The notes below the pieces were generated by a model, which was not told the DNA's origin, did not search any database, and worked only from the letters and a program-made list of their open reading frames with translations. This document shows, one piece after another, positions 8,245-15,325 of a DNA stretch of 64,000 bases. Made by a program: the position numbers and the translations under genes. Every line of letters starts with the position of its first letter. The first letter of the stretch is position 1. Origin of the DNA: Bacteroidales bacterium (lineage in GTDB: Bacteria > Bacteroidota > Bacteroidia > Bacteroidales > UBA6680); assembly GCA_025210735.1 (NCBI GenBank), contig JAOARD010000069.1:1-64000 (forward strand). The letters are read 5' to 3'.

Positions 8245-8967
8245 ATGAATATAGATATATCAAAATATAAAAGGCTTATTGACAGCGCTGTTGAGTTATT
8301 TTGGAATACACGAAACAAACAAAAGAGTGATCAGGGAGCTAAGGAGATAAAAGATACAGGAAACAGAAGTGCTGTAACCGGAGGCAAACAACTTGATGGT
8401 TTTCTGGAGCTTTTAACAACTGTAGCTATTGATGTTGGCATTCCAAGGGAGTGTATTTATTCAAAGGGCAATCATATTCCCGGATTTTTCAGACCAACAA
8501 AAGATTGGGACTTATTGATTATTTCACCTAATAACAAGTTGATTTCTGTAATTGAGTTAAAATCTCAGGTTGGTTCATTCGGAAATAATTTTAATAACCG
8601 AACAGAAGAATCCATAGGTAGTGCTGTAGATCTATGGACTGCTTTTCGTGAAAAAGCTTATCCAAACCAAACAGCTCCATGGCTTGGATATTTAATGTTA
8701 GTAGAGAAATCGGAAAAATCAACTAAACCGGTTCGTGTAAGTGAACCACATTTTAAAGTATTTAACGAGTTTGTTGGAGTCTCATATTTAGATAGGTATA
8801 AAATTCTTTGCGAAAGACTTATGCTGGAAAGGCATTATAATCAGTGTTGTTTAATTTGGTCAACAAGTAATTCTGATTACGGAGAGGTCTCTGATGAAAC
8901 ATCAATAGAATCATTTTTGCACTCTTTCATTGGTCATCTAATCGGACAACTCAAAGAATTCAGGTAG
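8245..8967 (+). CDS. PaeR7I/XhoI-family type II restriction endonuclease
   Basis: 240 aa, the length usual for the family. Recognised by DQGAKEIKDTGNRSAVTGGK, GFFRPTKDWDLL, VIELKSQVG and FGNNFNNRTEE, which follow the PaeR7I pattern closely. The PD-(D/E)XK centre should be Asp87 or Asp89 with Glu104 and Lys106 (IELK). Family members cut CTCGAG, so this is the expected target. The partner methylase starts 2 bp after the stop. No controller protein gene is visible. Confidence 0.92.
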   Translation: MNIDISKYKRLIDSAVELFWNTRNKQKSDQGAKEIKDTGNRSAVTGGKQLDGFLELLTTVAIDVGIPRECIYSKGNHIPGFFRPTKDWDLLIISPNNKLISVIELKSQVGSFGNNFNNRTEESIGSAVDLWTAFREKAYPNQTAPWLGYLMLVEKSEKSTKPVRVSEPHFKVFNEFVGVSYLDRYKILCERLMLERHYNQCCLIWSTSNSDYGEVSDETSIESFLHSFIGHLIGQLKEFR

Positions 8968-8969
8968 TC

Positions 8970-10520
8970 ATGCTCAGAAAAAACGGACGAAGACATGGAG
9001 AGGTTTATACCAAACAGAATGTTGTTGAATACATTCTTGATGAAGTTGGCTTCTCTCCTGATAAAAACCTTGAAAAGATTACACTGCTCGAACCTGCTTC
9101 AGGTTCTGGTGCATTTGCATTAGAGATAATAAACAGACTTTATAAGTCATCAAAAAAGTATGGTTTTAATTTTACAGATAGCTTAAACAGGAACATTATT
9201 TTTGTTGAAAAGGACAAAGAGAGCAGTGTCTTGCTAAAGAGTAATATTAATACAGCTCTGGAAAATTTAGGCTTCTTAAACCAGAACCAAAATTGTGTAT
9301 ATAATCTCGATTTTTTAGTTGAAAATAACTTTTCAAAGTTCGACTGTATTGTGGGTAACCCTCCTTACATAAGACATGAGAATCTGGATTCAGAATATAA
9401 GTTGTTTCTTAAGAAGAGTTATCAAACATTTAAATACAGAGCAGATCTTTATATTCCATTCTATGAAAAATCATTAGATCTGTTAAATGATAATGGAAAA
9501 CTTTCATTTATCTGTTCAAACAGATGGTTATATAATCAGTATGGTCAGTTGCTAAGAGAAAAGGTTGCAACAGAGTATCATCTGGTAAAGCTTATTAATA
9601 TAGAGAAGACCTCACCTTTTGATGAAGAGGTAATTGGATATCCGTGTTTAACTACAATTGCTAAATATAAAGGTGACAAGACATTATATTTTGAAACTAA
9701 TGCAAAGAAGGTTTCTCTAAATACACTCTCTTTTACAGAGGTAGAATCTCCAACCAGTTCATCGTGGCAGAATATGTTTCTTGATTATAATATTAATCAT
9801 AGTTCGCTAAAATCTATAATTGATCAAGGTTTTGAAATAGGTATTGGTATTGCTACAGGTGCAGATAAAATTTTTATTAAAAAGGAATCTGAATTAAACG
9901 GAATTGAGAGAAGTAGAGTTATTCCTGTAATTAAATCAAACTCTCTAAAAGGCGAAAGTATTGTCTGGGATAATAGCTATTTATTAAATCCATATGTAAA
10001 CGGAAATTTATGCGATTTGTCAAAGTATCCTAATTTAGAAGAGTATTTTACTGAAAATAAAGAGATCCTTAAAAATAGGCATATTGCCAAAAAGAATCCT
10101 GATAATTGGTACAAAACTATTGATAAGGTTAAAAGCAATTTATTAAACAGACCAAAGCTTTTACTACCTGACTTAGCGGGTTCTAAATATCTTTTTATAG
10201 ATAATGGTAACTTCTATCCTCACCACAATGTCTATTATATAACAAATCACAATTCAGACAGGCTCAAGATATTAGCAAGTATTTTAATGTCCGGTTTTAT
10301 AAAAGATCAACTATCTAAAATTGGCATAAGAATGAATGCCGGATTACCTCGTTTTCAGTCTCAAACACTAAAAAAACTTAGAGTACCTGATATAGATTCA
10401 CTTGATACAGATGTTAAAAACATATTTATTAAGGCTTATGATAATAAAGATTTATCGACAATAAACAGAGAGGTAGATAAGTATTGCTCCCAAAAATGTG
10501 TTGTAAATAAAGCAGAATAA
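8970..10520 (+). CDS. N6-adenine DNA methyltransferase of the XhoI-type system
   Basis: 516 aa. N-terminal SAM-binding domain with motif I EPASGSGAFA (41-50) and the catalytic motif NPPY (130-133), in the order of gamma-class N6-adenine methylases; the C-terminal half (about 270-510) fits a TaqI/Eco57I-like target-recognition region. The opening RRHGEVYTKQNVVEYILDEVG is typical of stand-alone type II methylases. It should protect host CTCGAG sites from the adjacent endonuclease. A strong terminator follows at 10525-10553, so the pair is a two-gene unit. Confidence 0.92.
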   Translation: MLRKNGRRHGEVYTKQNVVEYILDEVGFSPDKNLEKITLLEPASGSGAFALEIINRLYKSSKKYGFNFTDSLNRNIIFVEKDKESSVLLKSNINTALENLGFLNQNQNCVYNLDFLVENNFSKFDCIVGNPPYIRHENLDSEYKLFLKKSYQTFKYRADLYIPFYEKSLDLLNDNGKLSFICSNRWLYNQYGQLLREKVATEYHLVKLINIEKTSPFDEEVIGYPCLTTIAKYKGDKTLYFETNAKKVSLNTLSFTEVESPTSSSWQNMFLDYNINHSSLKSIIDQGFEIGIGIATGADKIFIKKESELNGIERSRVIPVIKSNSLKGESIVWDNSYLLNPYVNGNLCDLSKYPNLEEYFTENKEILKNRHIAKKNPDNWYKTIDKVKSNLLNRPKLLLPDLAGSKYLFIDNGNFYPHHNVYYITNHNSDRLKILASILMSGFIKDQLSKIGIRMNAGLPRFQSQTLKKLRVPDIDSLDTDVKNIFIKAYDNKDLSTINREVDKYCSQKCVVNKAE

Positions 10521-10524
10521 CTAC

Positions 10525-10553
10525 AAAAGCGATTCATTTGAGTCGCTTTTTTT
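10525..10553 (+). terminator. Rho-independent terminator after the methylase
   Basis: Stem AAAAGCGA (10525-10532) / TCGCTTTT (10543-10550) with a 10-nt loop, followed by TTT. It lies 5 bp after the methylase stop. Confidence 0.85.
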
Positions 10554-10634
10554 ATGTATAAATACAGAATGCCTGCAACTATTAAAAATTCGTTTCGTCT
10601 TTTAAGCAGAGTAGAAACTAAAAGACTATCTATT

Positions 10635-11342
10635 ATGAAACATTTATTAATATTACTATCGGCAATTATTCTTTCATTACCTGCAACCTATGCAAAGAAA
10701 CATAAGGTTAAAGTAAAAACTAAGAAAGAGACCCGCGATGTAGGTACGTTCAGTTCAATAAGTGTAAGTAGCGGTATTGATGTATACCTTACTCAGGGCG
10801 ATAAAACATCGGTAGTTGTTGTTGCTAATAAAGACTATATGGACAATATAGTTACAGAAGTAGAAAACGACAAACTTGTTATTAGAATAAACAGAAGCAT
10901 AACATTAAGAAACAGATCTATTAGTGTTTATGTAACTACACCGGATATAAATCAGATATCTGCAAGTGGTGGAGCTGATGTATATGGCGAAACAACACTA
11001 AAATCAGAAAGAATAAAACTGTCTGGTAGTGGTGGCGCTGATTTCAGATTAACTGTTGATGCAAAAGAGTTGGTATGTAATGTAAGCGGAGGTAGCGATA
11101 TATATGTTACAGGAAATGCGTATGATGCATCGTTTCATGCAAGTGGTGGAGCTGATATAAATGCTTATGATCTTAAAACAAAAAATGCAAATGTAAATAC
11201 TTCGGGCGGATCAGATGCAAGAGTATATGTAACAGAAACTGCAAGCTTTCATGCAAGCGGTGGTTCAGACATATATTATAAAGGTAACCCAAAGAAAAAG
11301 AGTGTTTCAAAATCAAAATCATGTGATATTGTAAAACGATAG
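10635..11342 (+). CDS. Exported GIN-domain (DUF2807) beta-helix protein
   Basis: 235 aa from ATG 10635 (MKHLLILLSAIILSLPATYA, a clear signal peptide). An in-frame upstream extension to 10554 overlaps the terminator and lacks sense. The mature part is a head GIN domain: RDVGTFSSISVSSGIDVYLTQGD, then short repeats with an SGG[AS]D core (SASGGADVYG, VSGGSDIYV, HASGGADIN, HASGGSDIYY) that form the rungs of a beta-helix. The family is widespread in Bacteroidota and thought to act at the cell surface or periplasm; its exact role is not established. The C-terminus is Lys/Ser-rich. Confidence 0.85.
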   Translation: MKHLLILLSAIILSLPATYAKKHKVKVKTKKETRDVGTFSSISVSSGIDVYLTQGDKTSVVVVANKDYMDNIVTEVENDKLVIRINRSITLRNRSISVYVTTPDINQISASGGADVYGETTLKSERIKLSGSGGADFRLTVDAKELVCNVSGGSDIYVTGNAYDASFHASGGADINAYDLKTKNANVNTSGGSDARVYVTETASFHASGGSDIYYKGNPKKKSVSKSKSCDIVKR

Positions 11343-11412
11343 ACAAAAAAAGTACAGTTTTTCTCAACGTTTTTTAAACATTTATCATTTTTTATCGTCT
11401 ATCATTAAAAAT

Positions 11413-11433
11413 CCCACCTCTGTGGGGTTTTTT
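11413..11433 (+). terminator. Hairpin with T-run before the first His-rich gene
   Basis: CCCAC-CTCT-GTGGG followed by G and six T. It probably ends transcription of the GIN-domain gene. In the duplicate (about 14676-14694) the hairpin is kept but the T-run is broken to TTTGTTATTG. Confidence 0.7.
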
Positions 11434-11449
11434 ATTTGATAACTTTATA

Positions 11450-11457
11450 TAAGTTTG
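11450..11457 (+). promoter_or_regulatory. Candidate -7 element (TAAGTTTG) for the first cassette
   Basis: TAAGTTTG fits the Bacteroidota -7 consensus TAnnTTTG and sits about 18 bp before ATG 11475. The aligned position in copy 2 is TATGTTTG, so the element is conserved. No TTTG is found 19 bp upstream in this copy. Confidence 0.4.
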
Positions 11458-11474
11458 TTTTTGATAATTAAAGG

Positions 11475-11858
11475 ATGATGAATCTTCTGAGAAAAATAAA
11501 TAGAGTATTACTTCCGCTTGTAATGATTGCCACGCTGCTGCTGGTTTTCAATGCAACTGTTAATACTCATACCCATATCTTAGAAGACGGAACAATTATA
11601 GTTCACGCTCACCCTTTTAAAACAATGGGGCAGGCAGATGCCTCTGAAAGTAACAGCGCAGATCATACGCATAGCAAAAAGGAGTTTGATATTATATCTG
11701 TTATATCTAACTTTCTTCTTGTAACAACTATCTTACTTTTCCTTTTTAATATTCTCTTTTACAAGACCAGAGAGTATGGTAAAAATGATATAATTCAGAT
11801 TTTCAGAAGGCAATATCAGTTAGTAGCCTTCTCTTATCGCGGCCCTCCCGCACTATAA
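11475..11858 (+). CDS. Small His-rich two-helix membrane protein, copy 1
   Basis: 127 aa. Basic N-terminus, first membrane helix (about 10-28), a His-rich loop with HTHILEDGTIIVHAHPFK and DHTHSKKEFD (about 31-72), second helix (about 76-95), and a basic tail ending FSYRGPPAL. The positive-inside rule puts the His loop in the periplasm, where HTH-x8-HAH could bind a metal ion. The family is not one I can name. Its pairing with a CxxC-plug TonB receptor, repeated in a second copy, suggests a shared metal-related job. A second in-frame ATG lies at 11478. Confidence 0.8.
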   Translation: MMNLLRKINRVLLPLVMIATLLLVFNATVNTHTHILEDGTIIVHAHPFKTMGQADASESNSADHTHSKKEFDIISVISNFLLVTTILLFLFNILFYKTREYGKNDIIQIFRRQYQLVAFSYRGPPAL

Positions 11859-12002
11859 TCATATTTTTATATACATCTTAAACTAAATGGGTTTTATATC
11901 CTTTAGCAATAGCTGTATTATTTCCGAATTGCCATAAAGGCAAAATCATTAATGAACAATTAGTAATTAAATTCATTATTATCTGTGTGTTTACTGTGTA
12001 TG

Positions 12003-12014
12003 CATACATGTATG
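12003..12014. other. Palindrome CATACATGTATG upstream of receptor 1
   Basis: A perfect 12-bp palindrome 48 bp before the receptor ATG, inside a 203-bp gap with no other gene. The equivalent place in copy 2 carries a different inverted repeat, TATATCTAT / ATAGATATA (about 15259-15285). Either may be a hairpin or an operator. Confidence 0.3.
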
Positions 12015-12061
12015 TGTATATAATCAACAAACAGATAAGTAAATAAAACATAAATAATATA

Positions 12062-14440
12062 ATGAGAAGAGTATTATCATTTATTCTGCTTTGCACTGTT
12101 GTAATATTCTCAGCAAAAGCAGACATTCCGGCATACCCTACCGGAAAAGACATTAACATTGTAGGTCACGTAACATCAAACGGAGAACACCTTCCGTATG
12201 TATCAATTGCCATTGAAGGAACAGCCTTAGGTACAACAACCGATGATACTGGGCACTACTTTATGAAAGGACTTGAACCGGGAAAATATACAGTAATTGT
12301 TTCGGCTGTAGGATATGTGCCAACACGCAAAACAATTGAGGTTGTTGAGAATCAGACACTGGAGCTTAATTTTGAGCTTAAAGAGGATGTTATTGGTATT
12401 AATGAGGTTGTAGTAACAGCCGACAGAAATGAGGTTAGCCGTAAGGATGCAACCGTGGTTGTTTCCGCAATATCGCCAAAAATGTTTGAAGTAACTGCCG
12501 CTCCTGCTCTGTCTGAGGGTATTAAGTTTTCTACAGGAATACGTGTTGAGAGTAACTGCCAAAACTGTGGTTTTACTCAGGTTAGGATGAACGGACTTAG
12601 TGGTCCTTATACACAAATGCTTATTAACAGTAAGCCTATTTCAAGTGGTCTTGCAGGTGTTTACGGACTTGAACAGTTACCTGCAAATATGATTGAGAGA
12701 GTTGAGGTTGTTCGTGGTGGCGGATCGGCACTTTATGGTGGTAACGCTATTGCCGGAACTATAAACATTATTACAAAAGATCCTATCAACAACTCATTTA
12801 AGGTTAATACAACATACGATATGATTGGTGTTGGTGCCGATGGTAATGACGTTGCTGGTGAGGCAAATGTTATGTTCAACGGTACTATTGTTGCCGACGA
12901 TCAGAAATCGGGTCTGTTTGTATTTGGTGCTAAGCGCGACAGAAAACATTATGATGATAATAACGATGGTTACTCAGAGATACCGGATCTTAAAAACTCA
13001 TCTGTTGGATTCCAGACATTTTATAAACCAACTCAGCTTACCAAGATAGCATTGGAGTATCACAATATTAATGAATATCGCCGAGGTGGTAATGCTTTTG
13101 ATAAAAAAGAGCACTTTGCAAATATCGCAGAGATGCTTGATCATAAAATAAACTCAGGTAGTATACAGTTTGATGCTTTCTTTAACTCAAAAAGAGAGAC
13201 TAAACTATCTACATATATTGCAGCAGAGCATATTGACAGAAACAGCTATTACGGTGGAGGACAAGATCCAAATGCATATGGTGATACCGAGAATCTTACA
13301 TTCAACGGAGGAGCACACTTCTCAACTAAGTTTGATAATTTCCTGTTTGCTCCATCAACATTTATGTTAGGTATTGATAATACGTATGGTGATTTGGCAG
13401 ACAATAAATATACATATGAAGCAGAAAGAGGTGGTATTATTGTTCCTGTTTATGAGGTGAACAGAATAGCTGATCAGACATCAAATACTTTTGGATCGTT
13501 TATTCAGAACCAATGGAATATGAAACATGTGAAGTTTCTTATTGGTTTAAGAGTTGATAACTATAATATAAAAGATAATCAGAGTGGCGAGACAGAAAGC
13601 AACACTGTAGCTGTACCAAGAGCAAATGTTCTTTTTGATGTTACACACTGGGCTCAGATGCGTTTTACCTATGCAAAAGGTTACAGAGCTCCACAGATAT
13701 TTGACGAGGATCTGCATATTGCTGCTAATGCTGCAAGAAAAATAGTTCGTAAAAACGATCCTAATCTAATTGAAGAGACATCGCACAGTTTTTCAGGTTC
13801 GTTTGACGTTAATCACACATTCGGAAACTGGCAAACATCTCTTCTTCTTGAAGGATTCTATACATATCTTGTAGATCCGTTTATTAATGAGAACTCTGAT
13901 ATTGTAGACGGAGTAATGACTACTACAAGAAAGAATGGCCCAGATGCAATGGTTTCAGGATTAAATGTTGAGCTTAAAGCAGCTCCATCAAACAAACTTT
14001 CATTTCAATCAGGATGGACATTCCAAAATAGTGAGCACGAAAAAGCCTACAAATGGGGTGATGCTACAAATCAACTCACAGATAAGATGTTGAGATCGCC
14101 AAATGTATATGGTTATTTTGTAACTAACTTTAATATCACTCCAAAGTTCAGATCTGCAGTAACAGGAAACTATACAGGACCAATGTATACACCATATTTA
14201 GGAGAATCAGGTGAGAGATTGGTTAAAACACCAAGTTTCTTTGATGCTGGTTTAAGATTCTTCTATGATATAAAAGTATCAACATCGCTTAAGATGCAGC
14301 TTAACGCAGGTGTTACAAACATATTTAACTCATACCAGAGCGATTTTGATAAGGGAGAGAACAGAGATTCAGCATACACATACGGACCAACACGTCCGCG
14401 CACAATCTCTTTTGGTATTGTAATCGGAAATCTTTTGTAA
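12062..14440 (+). CDS. TonB-dependent outer-membrane receptor, copy 1
   Basis: 792 aa. Signal peptide (MRRVLSFILLCTVVIFSAKA), a carboxypeptidase-regulatory-like domain (about 30-115), a plug domain (about 120-250) with VEVVRGGGSALYGGNAIAGTINI, then a 22-strand barrel ending PRTISFGIVIGNLL. The plug contains NCQNCGFTQVRMNGLSGPY, a CxxC with a nearby Met, unlike siderophore receptors and suggestive of metal or metal-chelate handling. It imports its ligand into the periplasm using TonB energy. It follows the His-rich membrane protein by 203 bp. The ligand is unknown; zinc, copper, iron or their chelates are options. Confidence 0.92.
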   Translation: MRRVLSFILLCTVVIFSAKADIPAYPTGKDINIVGHVTSNGEHLPYVSIAIEGTALGTTTDDTGHYFMKGLEPGKYTVIVSAVGYVPTRKTIEVVENQTLELNFELKEDVIGINEVVVTADRNEVSRKDATVVVSAISPKMFEVTAAPALSEGIKFSTGIRVESNCQNCGFTQVRMNGLSGPYTQMLINSKPISSGLAGVYGLEQLPANMIERVEVVRGGGSALYGGNAIAGTINIITKDPINNSFKVNTTYDMIGVGADGNDVAGEANVMFNGTIVADDQKSGLFVFGAKRDRKHYDDNNDGYSEIPDLKNSSVGFQTFYKPTQLTKIALEYHNINEYRRGGNAFDKKEHFANIAEMLDHKINSGSIQFDAFFNSKRETKLSTYIAAEHIDRNSYYGGGQDPNAYGDTENLTFNGGAHFSTKFDNFLFAPSTFMLGIDNTYGDLADNKYTYEAERGGIIVPVYEVNRIADQTSNTFGSFIQNQWNMKHVKFLIGLRVDNYNIKDNQSGETESNTVAVPRANVLFDVTHWAQMRFTYAKGYRAPQIFDEDLHIAANAARKIVRKNDPNLIEETSHSFSGSFDVNHTFGNWQTSLLLEGFYTYLVDPFINENSDIVDGVMTTTRKNGPDAMVSGLNVELKAAPSNKLSFQSGWTFQNSEHEKAYKWGDATNQLTDKMLRSPNVYGYFVTNFNITPKFRSAVTGNYTGPMYTPYLGESGERLVKTPSFFDAGLRFFYDIKVSTSLKMQLNAGVTNIFNSYQSDFDKGENRDSAYTYGPTRPRTISFGIVIGNLL

Positions 14441-14462
14441 GACTATTTTAGTATATTTTGTT

Positions 14463-14496
14463 AGGCTGTTCCTTTTAATTAAGGGCAGCCTTTTTT
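14463..14496 (+). terminator. Rho-independent terminator after receptor 1
   Basis: Stem AGGCTG / CAGCCT extended by CCTT / AAGG, followed by a run of six T. It is 22 bp after the receptor stop and separates the two cassette copies. Confidence 0.85.
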
Positions 14497-14689
14497 GTTT
14501 AATTCCTGTCTGTAATACTATATATATGGTATATTTTATAAAAATGTACCATTAATTATAACCCTCTATCCAGTTATTTATATGATAGATATCACCCACT
14601 GCAAGCATATATCACATATTTTTTCTCAACATATTTTAAACATTTATCACAAAATATCATCTATCATTAAAAATACCACCTATGTGGGG

Positions 14690-14720
14690 TTTGTTATTGT
14701 AATAACTTTACATATGTTTG
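14690..14720 (+). promoter_or_regulatory. Bacteroidota-type promoter for the second cassette
   Basis: TTTG at 14690-14693 and TATGTTTG at 14713-14720 are separated by 19 bp, the expected spacing of the -33 and -7 elements. The predicted start of transcription is about 15 bp before ATG 14742. Confidence 0.55.
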
Positions 14721-14741
14721 CATCTAACAAAAAAACGGATA

Positions 14742-15122
14742 ATGAGCATTTTGAGGAAAGTAAATAGTGTATTAATCCCAATTGTGATGATAGCCACGCT
14801 TCTGTTGGTTTTCAATGCAACTGTTAATACACATACACATATCCTTGAAGATGGTACAATTGTGGTTCATGCCCATCCGTTTAAAACTATGTGCAAGGCT
14901 GAAGCTCAAAACAGTAATAAGGCTGATCATTCGCACAATAACAAGGAGTTTGATATAATATCAATGATATCGCAGTTTCTTGTTGTTACAGCTATCTTCC
15001 TTTTTGCATTTAACATTCTCTTTTTCAAGAGAGATGATTATAGCCTGTTTGATAATATACAGGTATTAAAGGGACAATTTAAACTAGTCACCTTTTCGTA
15101 CCGGGGTCCTCCGGCTTTCTAA
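14742..15122 (+). CDS. Small His-rich two-helix membrane protein, copy 2
   Basis: 126 aa from ATG 14742 (MSILRKVNSVL); a TTG 24 bp upstream is open but overlaps the promoter. It has the same layout as copy 1: helix, periplasmic loop with HTHILEDGTIVVHAHPFK and DHSHNNKEFD, second helix, tail ending FSYRGPPAF. The HTH-x8-HAH pattern, the third His pair and the SYRGPPA tail are conserved between copies while the loop between them varies, which suggests selection on these elements. It lies 203 bp before the second receptor gene. Confidence 0.82.
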   Translation: MSILRKVNSVLIPIVMIATLLLVFNATVNTHTHILEDGTIVVHAHPFKTMCKAEAQNSNKADHSHNNKEFDIISMISQFLVVTAIFLFAFNILFFKRDDYSLFDNIQVLKGQFKLVTFSYRGPPAF

Positions 15123-15325
15123 ATGAGTACGTAAATTCATTTTTTCTTTCTGAATTAATTAACAGATAGCAACAACTATTTGCGTGCACCTATATGCCTA
15201 CGGCAAAATCATTCTTAAATCACTTATTACTAATTTACTAGTACAGGTGTGTTTATGCCTATATCTATCATATAAGTTATAGATATATACAAACAGATAA
15301 GTAAATTGAAACATATATAACAAAC

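Larger units (their letters stand above)
11359..14440 (+). repeat. Tandem duplication unit 1 (leader, His-rich protein, TonB receptor)
   Basis: This block and 14620-17707 have the same order, nearly the same length and clear nucleotide similarity, including non-coding parts: the upstream stretch with TCTATCATTAAAAAT and GTGGGGTTT, and the sequence CAAACAGATAAGTAAAT just before both receptor genes. The distance between small gene and receptor is 203 bp in both copies. A segmental tandem duplication with later divergence explains this. Confidence 0.9.

Noticed and set aside
10554..10634. N-terminal extension of the GIN-domain gene
   Set aside because: It starts next to the methylase terminator and precedes a perfect signal peptide at ATG 10635.
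11859..12061. Possible cobalamin riboswitch before the TonB receptor
   Set aside because: No B12-box-like sequence or suitable structure is seen; the gap holds only short palindromes that differ between the two cassette copies.
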